Source of the DNA: Pseudomonas tohonis
GTDB lineage: Bacteria; Pseudomonadota; Gammaproteobacteria; Pseudomonadales; Pseudomonadaceae
Length of the DNA stretch: 64,000 nt
Assembly (NCBI RefSeq): GCF_012767755.2
Contig: NZ_AP023189.1
Span: 6,512,001 to 6,576,000, forward strand
Direction of reading: 5' to 3'
The position numbers and the translations under genes are program-made. A model generated the notes under the pieces. That model made no database searches, was not told the origin of the DNA, and saw nothing but the letters and a program-made list of their open reading frames with translations. Positions 1-8,368 of the stretch are shown here, one piece after another (the stretch's first letter is position 1; each line of letters opens with the position of its first letter).

Positions 1-227
1 TGGGCGACCTGGCCGATCAGGCTGCGTGACAGCTCGCGCTCGACGATGGCGGTGAACAGGTCGTCCTTCGACGGGAAGTGGCTGTAGAAGGCGCCGCCGG
101 TGAGGCCGATGGCTTTCATCAGGGCATCCACGCCGGTGCTGGAGAAGCCGCCGGCCTTGGCGATGGCGCCGCTGCTTTCCAACAGTTTCTGCCGGGTTTC
201 TTCCTTGTGGGTGGGGGAATAACGCAT
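1..227 (-). CDS. TetR/AcrR-family regulator, N-terminal part
   Basis: The reading frame starts at the ATG complementary to 225-227 and runs off the left edge, so only about 75 residues are visible. They begin MRYSPTHKEETRQKLLE and contain the typical TetR helix-turn-helix, with GGFSSTGVDALMKAIGLTGG followed by the hallmark AFYSHFPSKDDLF. The family usually binds DNA as a dimer and is released by a small ligand; the ligand-binding half lies outside the window. The gene is divergent from the SDR gene at 319, and the shared intergenic region holds two copies of AACGNCCGTT. This suggests it represses that gene and itself; the target is inferred, the family is clear. Confidence 0.9.
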   Translation of the reverse strand, partial: MRYSPTHKEETRQKLLESSGAIAKAGGFSSTGVDALMKAIGLTGGAFYSHFPSKDDLFTAIVERELSRSLIGQVA

Positions 228-275
228 GTCGACCTCCGCAAGACACACTGCTTGACGCGGGTTGGACTGTAGCAT

Positions 276-300
276 AACGTCCGTTCAGCTAACGACCGTT
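276..300. promoter_or_regulatory. Two repeated operator-like sites between divergent tetR and SDR genes
   Basis: AACGTCCGTT (276-285) and AACGACCGTT (291-300) are direct copies of AACGNCCGTT, each an inverted repeat AACG-N2-CGTT, with centres 15 bp apart. They lie just upstream of the SDR gene and of the regulator start, where a TetR protein would block both promoters. The role as an operator is inferred from position and symmetry. Confidence 0.55.
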
Positions 301-318
301 TAGTTAAAGGTGACTGCC

Positions 319-1059
319 ATGAATACCGAATCGAACAACAACAAGGTGGTGCTCGTGATAGGCGCCGGTGATGCCACCGGCGGTGCCATCGCCCGGCGTT
401 TCGCCCGCGAGGGCTACATCGCCTGCGTGACCCGGCGCAGCGCGGACAAGCTGCAGCCGCTGGTGGACAGCATCCGCGCCGAAGGCGGCCAGGCCCACGG
501 CTTCGCCTCCGACGCGCGCAAGGAAGAAGAGGTGGCCGAGCTGGTGGAACGGATCGAGCGCGAGATCGGCCCGATCGAAGCCTTCGTCTTCAACATCGGC
601 GCCAACGTGCCCTGCAGCATCCTCGACGAGACCGCGCGCAAGTACTTCAAGATCTGGGAGATGGCCTGCTTCTCCGGCTTCCTCACCGGCCAGGCCGTGG
701 CCCGGCGCATGGTCACCCGTGGGCGCGGCACCATTCTCTTCACCGGCGCCACGGCGGGCCTGCGCGGCGCGGCCAACTTCGCCGCCTTCGCCGGCGCCAA
801 GCACGGCATCCGCGCCCTGGCGCAGAGCATGGCGCGCGAGCTGGGGCCTCGGAACATCCACGTCGCCCACGTGGTGGTGGACGGCGCCATCGACACGGAT
901 TTCATCCGCGACACCTTCCCGGACATCTACGCCCGCAAGGAGCAGGACGGCATCCTCGACCCGGAGCACATCGCCGAGAACTACTGGTTCCTGCATAGCC
1001 AACCCCGGGACGCCTGGACGTTCGAACTCGATCTACGCCCCTGGATGGAACGCTGGTAG
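319..1059 (+). CDS. Short-chain dehydrogenase/reductase (SDR) family protein
   Basis: A 246-residue SDR. ATG 319 is preferred over GTG 310 because AAAGG at 306-310 sits at normal spacing. A Rossmann glycine-rich motif is near residues 15-22 (GAGDATGG). NIGAN matches the NxGxx strand motif. The active-site region reads FAGAK where most SDRs have YxxxK, so the usual catalytic tyrosine appears to be phenylalanine. From memory a subfamily with this change exists, so it need not be a damaged gene, but ordinary SDR chemistry cannot be assumed. Substrate unknown. It is divergent from a TetR regulator and followed by a DsbA-like isomerase gene, perhaps in one catabolic unit. Confidence 0.88.
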   Translation: MNTESNNNKVVLVIGAGDATGGAIARRFAREGYIACVTRRSADKLQPLVDSIRAEGGQAHGFASDARKEEEVAELVERIEREIGPIEAFVFNIGANVPCSILDETARKYFKIWEMACFSGFLTGQAVARRMVTRGRGTILFTGATAGLRGAANFAAFAGAKHGIRALAQSMARELGPRNIHVAHVVVDGAIDTDFIRDTFPDIYARKEQDGILDPEHIAENYWFLHSQPRDAWTFELDLRPWMERW

Positions 1060-1218
1060 TTGTGCAGTCGGCCGGCTGCGCGACGCTCAGGCGTTGTTGG
1101 CGATCCCGTGCGAAATGCTCATTGGCAGAAGCCAACTCCGCTTTCACCCGGGTCCGCCGCCTAGCCTGAACGTAGCTCGCGCGGCCTCACGAATTCGCTG
1201 ACAAGAAAGAGAAAAACC

Positions 1219-1809
1219 ATGAACAAGAGCGTCGAATTCTTCTTCGATCTGGGCAGCCCGGCCAGCTACCTGGCCTGGACCCAGCTACCTGCCCTGTGTG
1301 CCCGCAAGGGCGCGACCCTGGTGTATCGGCCAATGCTGCTGGGCGGGGTGTTCCAGGCCACGGGCAATGCCTCGCCCAATGCGGTGCCGGTGAAGGGCCG
1401 CTATTCGATGATCGACCTGGACCGCTACGCCAGGCGCTATGGCGTGCCGCTGGTGTTCAACCCGCACTTTCCCATCAACACGCTGACGCTGATGCGCGGC
1501 GCCATCGGCATCCAGCTGCACCAGCCGGAGCGCTTCGAGGCCTACCTGGAGGCGATGTTCAGGGCGATGTGGCAGGAGCGGCGCAACCTGGGCGACCCGG
1601 CGATCCTCGGCGCGACCCTGGTCGAAGCCGGTTTCGATCCGCAGGCGCTGCTGGCGCTGGTGGGTGACCAGGCGGTGAAGGACGCCCTGAAGGCAGCCAC
1701 CGAGGAGGCGGTGAAGCGCGGGGTGTTCGGGGCGCCGACCTGCTTCGTCGGCAACGACATGTTCTTCGGCCAGGACCGCCTCGACTTCATCGAGGAGGCC
1801 CTGGACTGA
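1219..1809 (+). CDS. 2-hydroxychromene-2-carboxylate isomerase / DsbA-family (GST kappa-like) protein
   Basis: A 196-residue protein beginning MNKSVEFFFDLGSPASYLAW. FDLGSPASYLA, with its active-site serine in place of a DsbA CxxC, is the signature of the 2-hydroxychromene-2-carboxylate isomerase / GST kappa family. The middle FNPHFPINTLTLMRG and C-terminal GVFGAPTCFVGNDMFFGQDRL also fit. Members use glutathione to isomerise aromatic catabolic intermediates, but many have unproven substrates. It is led by an A/G-rich stretch (AAGAAAGAGAAA) rather than a sharp Shine-Dalgarno. It lies 159 bp after the SDR gene on the same strand. The exact substrate cannot be inferred. Confidence 0.85.
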   Translation: MNKSVEFFFDLGSPASYLAWTQLPALCARKGATLVYRPMLLGGVFQATGNASPNAVPVKGRYSMIDLDRYARRYGVPLVFNPHFPINTLTLMRGAIGIQLHQPERFEAYLEAMFRAMWQERRNLGDPAILGATLVEAGFDPQALLALVGDQAVKDALKAATEEAVKRGVFGAPTCFVGNDMFFGQDRLDFIEEALD

Positions 1810-1813
1810 GGCC

Positions 1814-3028
1814 TCAGGCGGCCTGCAACAGCCGGGCGGGCAGACGCCGCAGCAGGTCGGGGTCGAGGCGCAGCAGGCGCGCGGCGCGCTCTTCCAGCAG
1901 CGCGCCGACATCCTGCCCCACGGGCAGGCGCAGCAGCCCGGCACAGAGGTTCATCACCAGCGCCTCGCGGGAGAAGACCCCGGCCCCCAGGCCGTAGAAG
2001 GCGGCCACCAGCTCGCGCAGGCCGAAGGGCAGGCGCCAGCGGATGCGCAGCGCGGAGCCGAAGCTGGCGGCGCGCTTGCGCAGGGTTTCCAGCAGCTCTT
2101 CATCACCGAGTTCGCCCCCGGCGTCCTGCCAGTCCTGCAGGCTGCGCAGCAGGGCCAGTTCGCCCATGTTGTGCAGCAGGCCGGCGGTGTAGCAGAGCTC
2201 GGCATCCAGGTCGAGCTCGCTGGCCATCCAGTAGCCCAGCTCGGCACTGCGCTGGGATGACTTCCAGGCGATCTCGGCCAGCTCGGCGAGGCGCGGGTCA
2301 TGCAGGTGGGCGTTGCGTTCCAGGGCCATGCCGAGCACCAGGTTGAGCACGCGGGTGACACCCAGGCGGTGCAGTGCCTGGCCGAGGGTCTGGCAGGGCA
2401 TGCCCAGGTGGTGGGCGGCGCTGTTGGCGGCGGCGATGAGCTTGGCGGTGATCTGCGGGTCGCGGGAGAAGACGTCGTCGAGGTCGCGCAGGTCGACATC
2501 GCTGGCCTGCAGGCACTGGCTGACGGCGTCGCGCACATCGCTGAGCAGCGGCGCGCCCTGCCCTTCCTCCCGCACGCTGTCGAGGTATTCCCTGAGGGTG
2601 CCGACCAGCAGCGGTGCCACGGCACTGCGGCCCTGGTCGGCCCCTGGCAGCAGGGTACCCAGGCGCTGGCGCAGGCCTTCGGCATTGAAGGGCTTGCCCA
2701 GGTAGGCGCTGGGCGCCAGGGGCAGCGCGGCGCGCACGCTGCTGGCGTCGACCTTCTCGCTGATGAGGACGAAAGGCAGCACCGGGGTACGCGGGTGGCG
2801 CCGGAGCTGGCGCAGCAGCTCGAGGCCGCCGCCGCCCTGCAGCTCGCCATCGGCGATCACCAGGTCGGGCAGGCGCCGCTTGCAGCGGGCCAGGGCCGCC
2901 TGGGTGTCGGTGACGCGCACCAGGCTGGCATCGCCACGTACATCCAGCACCAGTTGCGCGAGCAGGTCCGCCGTCCAGGGGTCGGCCTCGGCAATCAGGA
3001 TTTCCGGGACCTTGGCGTGGGCTGGCAT
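1814..3028 (-). CDS. Response regulator with C-terminal HDOD domain
   Basis: A 404-residue protein. The ATG at 3028 is chosen because GAGG precedes it by about 6 bases; the frame stays open further upstream but without a signal. Residues about 8-125 form a receiver-like domain with acidic residues E14 and D16, a likely phospho-acceptor D60 (VIADGEL), S90 and K112 (LGKPF). Residues about 180-360 are an HDOD domain with features such as ITAKLIAAANSAAHH and AELCYTAGLLHNMGELAL. HDOD proteins are signalling scaffolds without the metal-binding residues of true HD hydrolases. The gene converges on the isomerase gene, with only 4 bp between stops. Partner kinase unknown. Confidence 0.9.
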   Translation of the reverse strand: MPAHAKVPEILIAEADPWTADLLAQLVLDVRGDASLVRVTDTQAALARCKRRLPDLVIADGELQGGGGLELLRQLRRHPRTPVLPFVLISEKVDASSVRAALPLAPSAYLGKPFNAEGLRQRLGTLLPGADQGRSAVAPLLVGTLREYLDSVREEGQGAPLLSDVRDAVSQCLQASDVDLRDLDDVFSRDPQITAKLIAAANSAAHHLGMPCQTLGQALHRLGVTRVLNLVLGMALERNAHLHDPRLAELAEIAWKSSQRSAELGYWMASELDLDAELCYTAGLLHNMGELALLRSLQDWQDAGGELGDEELLETLRKRAASFGSALRIRWRLPFGLRELVAAFYGLGAGVFSREALVMNLCAGLLRLPVGQDVGALLEERAARLLRLDPDLLRRLPARLLQAA

Positions 3029-3190
3029 GTGAACCTCGAAGGGCAGCGCGATCCAGGGGCGTGCCCTGGAAGTCGGAATGCGATGGAGTTGGCAAAAAAA
3101 GCGAGCGCGCAGTCTAAACCGCGCCCCATGGGCTGGGTAGTGGCCTTTTGAGGGTATTGACCACCGCCAGGTGTAGGCCTTGATCCAGGG

Positions 3191-3217
3191 CAAAAAAAGA
3201 CCCGCCGAAGCGGGTCT
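3191..3217 (-). terminator. Rho-independent terminator downstream of gabT
   Basis: Read on the minus strand this is AGACCCGC, loop TTCG, GCGGGTCT, then a run of seven T. The stem is 8 bp and perfect. It lies 24 bp after the gabT stop, so it should end the gabDT transcript before the HDOD gene. Confidence 0.85.
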
Positions 3218-3240
3218 CAAGTACGCCTGGCTGGTGAGCC

Positions 3241-4521
3241 TCAGGCGAGTTCGTCGAAGCACTCGGCGACAATGGCCAGGCCTTTGTCGAGCTGCGCATC
3301 GGGAATGGTGACCGGCATCAGGAAGCGGATGACGTTGTAGTAGGTGCCGCAGGACAGCAGGATCAGGCCCTTGTCGCGCGCCTTGGCGACGATCTTGCCG
3401 ACCAGCTCGGCAGCCGGCTTACTCTCGTCGCCGCCTTCGAACAGTTCGATCGCGACCATGGAGCCGAGGCCGCGGACATCGCCGATGACCTTGTGCTTGG
3501 CCTGGATTTCACGCAGGCCGGCCTTGAGGCGCTCGCCCACGGCCTGGCTGCGCTCCAGCAGTTTCTCTTCGTCGAACACCTTGAGCACGGCCAGGGCCGC
3601 GGCGCAGGCGATCGGGCTGCCGGCGTAGGTGCCGCCCAGGCCGCCGGGAGCGATGGCGTCCATGATCTCGGCCTTGCCGCACACGCCGGAGATGGGGAAG
3701 CCGCCGCCGACGGACTTGGCGAATGTGGTCAGGTCCGGGATCACGCCCAGTTGCTCGGTGGCGAAGAAGGTGCCGGTACGGCCGGCGCCGGTCTGCACTT
3801 CGTCAGCGATCAGCAGGATGCCGTGCTGGTCGCACAGGGCGCGCAGGCGCTGCATGAAGGGCTTGGAGTTGACGTAGAAGCCGCCTTCACCCTGCACCGG
3901 CTCGATGATGATCGCGGCGATGTCCTGGGGCTGGGCGTCGTTCTTGAAGATGCGCTCGATGCTGGCGATGGAGTCGTCTTCGCTCACGCCGTGCAGCTCG
4001 CAGGGCGCCAGGGCGCGGAACACGCCACCGGGCATCAGGCCCATGCCGGCGGAGTACGGGACCACCTTGCCGGTCAGCGACAGGGTCATCATGGTGCGGC
4101 CGTGGTAGGCGCCGGTGAAGGCGATCACGCCGGCGCGGCCGGTGGCGGCACGGGCGATCTTCACGGCGTTCTCGACGGCTTCGGAGCCGGAGGTGACCAG
4201 CAGGGTCTTCTTGGCGAAGTCACCCGGTACGCGCTTGGCGATCTCTTCGCAGAGCTCGATGTAGGGCTCGTAGGCCAGCACCTGGAAGCAGGTGTGGGAC
4301 AGCTTGGTCAGCTGCTCCTGGACGGCGGCGACCACTTTGGGGTGCAGGTGGCCGGTGTTCAGCACGGCGATGCCGCCGGCGAAGTCGATGTACTCGCGAC
4401 CTTCCACGTCCCAGACGGTGGCGTTCTCGGCGCGCTCGGCGACGACCGGGTGGATCTGGCCCACGCCACGGGGGACGGCGGCGGCACGGCGTTGCAGCAG
4501 GGATTCGTTGGTCTTGCTCAT
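3241..4521 (-). CDS. gabT: 4-aminobutyrate aminotransferase
   Basis: A 426-residue class-III PLP aminotransferase, the usual GabT length. It transfers the amino group of 4-aminobutyrate (or 5-aminovalerate) to 2-oxoglutarate, giving succinate semialdehyde and glutamate in the cytoplasm. Visible motifs are GSEAVENAVKIAR in the cofactor phosphate region, ADEVQTGAGRTG with the PLP-contacting aspartate, and TFAKSVGGG with the Schiff-base lysine. The ATG at 4521 is chosen because GAGGA lies just upstream, though the frame is open for another 57 codons. It follows gabD on the same strand after 176 bp and is closed by a strong terminator. The pair converts GABA to succinate. Confidence 0.95.
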   Translation of the reverse strand: MSKTNESLLQRRAAAVPRGVGQIHPVVAERAENATVWDVEGREYIDFAGGIAVLNTGHLHPKVVAAVQEQLTKLSHTCFQVLAYEPYIELCEEIAKRVPGDFAKKTLLVTSGSEAVENAVKIARAATGRAGVIAFTGAYHGRTMMTLSLTGKVVPYSAGMGLMPGGVFRALAPCELHGVSEDDSIASIERIFKNDAQPQDIAAIIIEPVQGEGGFYVNSKPFMQRLRALCDQHGILLIADEVQTGAGRTGTFFATEQLGVIPDLTTFAKSVGGGFPISGVCGKAEIMDAIAPGGLGGTYAGSPIACAAALAVLKVFDEEKLLERSQAVGERLKAGLREIQAKHKVIGDVRGLGSMVAIELFEGGDESKPAAELVGKIVAKARDKGLILLSCGTYYNVIRFLMPVTIPDAQLDKGLAIVAECFDELA

Positions 4522-4697
4522 GGGTTCCTCACGGCCGCTCATCGGGCGGCGCAGCTTCAAGGATGAATGCCCCCGGCAGGTTGCAGCGCAGCATTCGATG
4601 ATCGACTGCGCGGGCCTGCCGGAGGCTCGATGTGGTTCATGGGTACCGCTGGGGCGCCGCGCGCTCTTTCGCGCCTTGCCCCGTCTTTGCATCAGAT

Positions 4698-6149
4698 TCA
4701 GATACCGCCGAGGCAGAGGTACTTGATCTCCAGGTAATCCTCGATGCCGTACTTGGAGCCTTCACGACCCAGGCCCGAGGCCTTGATGCCGCCGAAGGGC
4801 GCCACTTCGTTGGAGATCAGGCCGGTGTTGATGCCCACCATGCCGTACTCCAGCGCCTCGGCCACGCGGAACACGCGGCCCAGGTCACGGGCGTAGAAGT
4901 AGGAGGCCAGGCCGAACTCGGTGTCGTTGGACATGGCGATGACTTCGGCCTCGTCCTTGAAGCGGAACAGCGGGGCCAGCGGGCCGAAGGTCTCTTCCTT
5001 GGCCACGGCGGCGGTTTTCGGTACGTCGACCAGGATGGTCGGCTCGAAGAAGGTGCCGCCCAGGGCGTGGGGCTTGCCGCCGGAGACGACCTTGGCGCCT
5101 TTGCTGACCGCGTCCTGGATGTGCTCCTGGACCTTGGCCACGGCCTTCTCGTCGATCAGCGGGCCGGTGGTGATGCCCTCTTCCAGGCCGTTGCCGATCT
5201 TCAGCTTGGCCACGGCCACCTTCAGCTTCTCGACGAAGGCGTCGTACACGCCGTCCTGCACGTACAGGCGGTTGGCACAGACGCAGGTCTGGCCGTTGTT
5301 GCGGTACTTGGAGATCAGCGCGCCATCGACGGCGGCGTCGAGGTCGGCGTCATCGAAGACGATGAAGGGCGCGTTGCCGCCCAGCTCCAGGGACACCTTC
5401 TTGATGTCCTGGGCGCATTCAGCCATCAGCTGGCGGCCGATCTCGGTGGAGCCGGTGAAGGACAGCTTGCGCACGATGGGGTTGCTGGTCAGCTCGCCAC
5501 CCACTTCGCCGGCGCTGCCGGTGACCACGCTGAACACACCTTTCGGGATGCCGGCGCGCTCGGCCAGCTCGGCCAGGGCCAGGGCGGAGTACGGGGTCTG
5601 CGAGGCGGGCTTGAGCACCATGGTGCAGCCGGCAGCCAGGGCCGGGCCGGCCTTGCGGGTGATCATCGCGGCGGGGAAGTTCCACGGGGTGATGGCCGCG
5701 GTGACGCCGATGGGCTGCTTGATGACGATCAGGCGCTTGTCCGGCTGGTGGCCGGGAATCACGTCGCCGTAGATGCGCTTGGCTTCTTCGGCGAACCATT
5801 CGATGAAGGAGGCGGCGTAGGCGATCTCACCCTTGGCTTCGGCCAGCGGCTTGCCCTGCTCGAGGGTCATCAGGCGACCGAGGTCGTCCTGGTTCTCGAT
5901 CATCAGCTCGTACCAGCGGCGCAGCTTGTTGGCGCGCTCCTTGGCGGTCAGCGCACGCCAGGCCGGCAGGGCCTTGTCGGCCGCTTCGATGGCACGACGG
6001 GTCTCGGCGGTGCCCATCTTCGGCACGGTGCCGAGGATCTCGCCCGTTGCCGGGTTGTTGACCTTGATGGTCTGGCCGCTGTCGGCGTCCAGCCAGGCGC
6101 CATCGATATAGGCTTTCTGGCGGAACAGGGTGGCATCTTTCAATTGCAT
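4698..6149 (-). CDS. gabD: NAD(P)-dependent succinate-semialdehyde dehydrogenase
   Basis: A 483-residue aldehyde dehydrogenase, the normal GabD length. It oxidises succinate semialdehyde (or glutarate semialdehyde) to the acid with NADP or NAD. The catalytic cysteine is in NNGQTCVCANR and the general-base glutamate in SLELGGNAPF; the FTGSTEIGRQL cofactor motif is also present. The ATG at 6149 is preferred over one five codons upstream because AAGGAGA precedes it at ideal spacing. It is the first gene of a gabD-gabT unit, and about 320 bp upstream separate it from a disrupted tRNA-Arg gene. Confidence 0.95.
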   Translation of the reverse strand: MQLKDATLFRQKAYIDGAWLDADSGQTIKVNNPATGEILGTVPKMGTAETRRAIEAADKALPAWRALTAKERANKLRRWYELMIENQDDLGRLMTLEQGKPLAEAKGEIAYAASFIEWFAEEAKRIYGDVIPGHQPDKRLIVIKQPIGVTAAITPWNFPAAMITRKAGPALAAGCTMVLKPASQTPYSALALAELAERAGIPKGVFSVVTGSAGEVGGELTSNPIVRKLSFTGSTEIGRQLMAECAQDIKKVSLELGGNAPFIVFDDADLDAAVDGALISKYRNNGQTCVCANRLYVQDGVYDAFVEKLKVAVAKLKIGNGLEEGITTGPLIDEKAVAKVQEHIQDAVSKGAKVVSGGKPHALGGTFFEPTILVDVPKTAAVAKEETFGPLAPLFRFKDEAEVIAMSNDTEFGLASYFYARDLGRVFRVAEALEYGMVGINTGLISNEVAPFGGIKASGLGREGSKYGIEDYLEIKYLCLGGI

Positions 6150-6469
6150 CGCTGTCTCCTTCACACCGGTTACAAGGAGCCGGGGGCACGTTGTTTTTGT
6201 TCGGCCAACACGGGATTGGCCAGGAGGGGGATCCGATTGGAACGGCCTGACTTGGCGTTTGCAAGGGGCGTTTGAAATCTCAAACGAATCCTAGGGCCAG
6301 AGGGGGTAAAGGGCAATAGCCTGTTCGATAAAACAGACGAAAAAGGGAAAATTTTGCAGGTTTTACTGTGCAGAATCGAGCACGAGCGTCATTTTCGTTC
6401 GAAATCACGAACATTCGTGCCAGCGTGGACGCTGGCAGCCCTTGCAGGTATCATTGCGCGCCTCTTCAA
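6150..6469. promoter_or_regulatory. gabD upstream region with a duplicated 18-bp inverted-repeat motif
   Basis: This 320-bp gap has no gene. It holds two related inverted repeats: CGTTTGAAATCTCAAACG at 6269-6286 (7-bp perfect arms) and CGTTCGAAATCACGAACA at 6396-6413. They agree at 14 of 18 positions and lie 127 bp apart. They look like two sites for one dimeric regulator of gabDT, whose gene is not in view. I found no convincing sigma-54 -24/-12 element; TGGCACG at 6415-6421 (minus strand) lacks a good -12 half. Confidence 0.45.
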
Positions 6470-6512
6470 GCATCCGTAGCTCAGCTGGATAGAGTACTGC
6501 CCTCCGAAGGCA
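6470..6512 (+). pseudogene. tRNA-Arg(CCG), 5' half, split by the island
   Basis: GCATCCG (acceptor), TA, GCTC, D loop with GGATA, GAGT and the anticodon stem-loop CTGCC-CTCCGAA-GGCA (anticodon CCG at 6504-6506) form a normal tRNA 5' half. After 6512 there is no variable loop or T arm. The missing 3' half, with the matching acceptor strand CGGATGC, lies at 50772-50819. As it stands this half cannot give a functional tRNA. Confidence 0.88.
6498..6510. repeat. Left attachment core (attL) of the island
   Basis: TGCCCTCCGAAGG, the anticodon stem-loop of the split tRNA, recurs exactly at 50772-50784. The two copies mark the island ends. A crossover in an anticodon loop is a known type of tRNA target for tyrosine integrases. 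Confidence 0.75.
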
Positions 6513-6572
6513 ATACTCGTCGAGTTGAGACGGGTGTCAGCTAATGGTCAAATAGACCGCCGCAACACATAC

Positions 6573-6649
6573 GCACCAGTAGCTCAGCTGGATAGAGTAC
6601 CGCCCTCCGAAGGCGGGGGTCGTGGGTTCGAATCCCGCCTGGTGCGCCA
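6573..6649 (+). tRNA. tRNA-Arg(CCG), intact, carried by the island
   Basis: A complete 77-nt tRNA including the CCA end. The acceptor GCACCAG pairs with CTGGTGC, the D arm is GCTC/GAGT, the anticodon stem CCGCC pairs with GGCGG around loop CTCCGAA (anticodon CCG at 6607-6609), and the T arm is GTGGG-TTCGAAT-CCCGC. It begins 60 bp after the left core. Its acceptor stem differs from that of the split host gene, so it is a separate gene brought by the island and a plausible functional replacement for CGG decoding. Confidence 0.97.
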
Positions 6650-7020
6650 TATCTATTTGATTTATTGGGTTTTTTACAGAAGCCCGAACCATCACTCCGC
6701 ACCAACCAATCCTAGCGCCGAAGCTAATTCTGGCGACGTTCGCAACAGGCAATGAGTACTGCCCAAACGGCCCTTTTGAGGTTGGTTTTCGGGCTGTGCC
6801 AATTCTGTGCCTAATTCGTGCCACACGGCCTGTTCACATCCCGCGCCTCTGCGGCGGCGCGAGTACTAGCTCGTTGCCCACCAGCCGCATAGCAGCATCG
6901 GTCATCGCCAACAACTAAAAAACCTGTCTATGCAGCGGCTGGCAACAGCATCAAGCAGTGCTGTGGTGTTACATTTTGTGGAGTACCTCACGGAAGGCTT
7001 TAGCAGACAAAGGAGTAGCC
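6650..7020. other. Non-coding stretch between the island tRNA and the first cassette gene
   Basis: No supported gene. A short open frame crossing the tRNA is a typical tRNA shadow. Near 6790-6830 two similar words, TTCTGTGCC and TTCGTGCC, follow one another; short direct repeats near an att site can be integrase arm sites, but two copies are too few to call. At 7009-7015 AAAGGAG is the Shine-Dalgarno for the gene at 7021. Confidence 0.4.
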
Positions 7021-7797
7021 GTGGCGCGTCCCCTTCGCAAGATCAAACTTGATGGAACGTTGTATCAGCGGCGTCCGGCCGTCGAAGCCGAAATTCATGA
7101 TTTGACGGCCGTTAGCCCCTCCGAACTTGAGCGCAGAGCGTCCATTTGCTCCCGCACCTCCCCCGGCTTTGTCTCACCGGAAGTGTTGGTGCACTTTGTC
7201 CGGAACGTGGGAGCCGGGATGCATCGCGAAAGGCTAACTGAGCTTCTACTCCAGCGCGTTTACCTTCTCCTGCCTCGCGCCGAGAATGCAGGCGAGGCCA
7301 CAGCCTCACTTACCAAGACAAACATCCGAGATGATGTCGTCGACCATTTCGTTGACCTGCTGCTCAGCGATCGAGCGTCCTATGACGACCGCTTGGATTA
7401 CTACGAGATAAACTTTAACTCGGCCATCGCCAAAGACCGAAAGGATGCCAGTGATCGCCATTGGAAGCGTGATAGCCAGAGTGAAGAGCTGGGCACGGAT
7501 GAGGATGGTGCTTACAACGCCCTGGACGAGGCAATTGGTGGCTACGACCCTTTTGACCCCCGCGAGCTCGACGAAAAATTTTACCGGCTACGGCTCGACG
7601 AAGAGATTGATAGTCTGCCTGAACTCCAAAGAAGAATCGTCGAAATGTGGCGCCAAGAGATTCCCATCGACTCGCAAGACCCCTCTGTCGTGACCATAAG
7701 CAAAGCACTGGGCAAGAGCGAGAAAACCATCCGTACGCACCGCGACAAGGCCTTTGCGACTCTGCGACTGCGTCTTGAACGCAAGGGGGGACTGTGA
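7021..7797 (+). CDS. Sigma-70-like regulatory protein (RNA polymerase sigma factor family, divergent)
   Basis: A 258-residue protein with GTG start 7021, chosen because AAAGGAG ends 5 bases upstream; an upstream open stretch lacks such a signal. The C-terminus resembles sigma region 4: LPELQRRIVEMW, then ISKALGKSEKTIRTHRDKAF, a helix-turn-helix of the kind that contacts -35 elements. An acidic and basic middle part (NFNSAIAKDRKDASDRHWK) may be a degenerate region 2. It is the first of six co-oriented genes and overlaps the next by one base, so it may drive the cassette's own promoter. Assignment as a true sigma factor is moderate; a non-sigma DNA-binding regulator is possible. Confidence 0.65.
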   Translation: MARPLRKIKLDGTLYQRRPAVEAEIHDLTAVSPSELERRASICSRTSPGFVSPEVLVHFVRNVGAGMHRERLTELLLQRVYLLLPRAENAGEATASLTKTNIRDDVVDHFVDLLLSDRASYDDRLDYYEINFNSAIAKDRKDASDRHWKRDSQSEELGTDEDGAYNALDEAIGGYDPFDPRELDEKFYRLRLDEEIDSLPELQRRIVEMWRQEIPIDSQDPSVVTISKALGKSEKTIRTHRDKAFATLRLRLERKGGL

Positions 7798-8366
7798 TGA
7801 CTAAGCGTTCGCCAATTTCTAGCGAAGACGTCATGAACGCTTTCGCGATGGATTTCGAGCCAGGGTCCGAGGTCCTCAAAAAGTATCTTGCCGACTATCC
7901 CCAGTTCGCTGCCGACCTTGTCGATCTCGCCAGAGAGCTTTCCCGGCAAGTCGACGAGGACCTTCCGCTCAGCGCCCAAGAGCTCGCCGCCGTGAGCGCT
8001 AAAATGGGCCGGCTCCGCGAGTCCGTAGTCACGGTGGAAATCCTGCAGGCCGCCTCGCCAAGGACCTTCGCTTTAGCAGCCAAAGCTCTCGGATTACCCA
8101 TGCAGGTCGGCGTCGCCATTCGCGAGCGACGAATAGATGTTGCGACGTTGCCAAGCCGGTTCCTCGAGCGCTTAGCTAACGCGCTACAAACATCAGTCTC
8201 TGTTGTTCAGTCGTTTCTCCTCTTGCCTGCGCAGGCATCAGCGCTTCGTGCAAACAAGTCAGATGACAAGCCAGCCCCGGCCGAAAAAGTCCCGCTTGAA
8301 CGCCTTTTAAGAGAGGCGGGGATGGATGAGGAGCGCATTTCACGACTGCTCCACGACGATGACTGA
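7797..8366 (+). CDS. Cassette protein of unknown function, possible repressor or anti-sigma partner
   Basis: A 189-residue protein. The ATG at 7797 overlaps the preceding stop (TGATG) and has GGGGG upstream. No family was recognised. The centre (LAAKALGLPMQVGVAIRERR, then LERLANALQTSVSVVQSFL) looks like a small helical DNA-binding or docking fold, as in the antitoxin-like partners of ImmA/IrrE proteases. The C-terminus is charged (LLREAGMDEERISRLLHDDD). It sits between the sigma-like gene and a protein with an ImmA/IrrE protease domain. Such proteases often cleave a partner regulator encoded just upstream, so this is the natural candidate substrate. That role is inference. Confidence 0.6.
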   Translation: MTKRSPISSEDVMNAFAMDFEPGSEVLKKYLADYPQFAADLVDLARELSRQVDEDLPLSAQELAAVSAKMGRLRESVVTVEILQAASPRTFALAAKALGLPMQVGVAIRERRIDVATLPSRFLERLANALQTSVSVVQSFLLLPAQASALRANKSDDKPAPAEKVPLERLLREAGMDEERISRLLHDDD

Positions 8367-8368
8367 CC

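Noticed and set aside
4632..6275. A forward open frame of 547 codons opposite gabD
   Set aside because: Antisense to gabD; its translated sequence is rich in H, G, Q and L with no domain.
6525..6755. An open frame across the intact tRNA-Arg
   Set aside because: Translated tRNA sequence ([18 protein letters not shown]) is a well-known false gene product.
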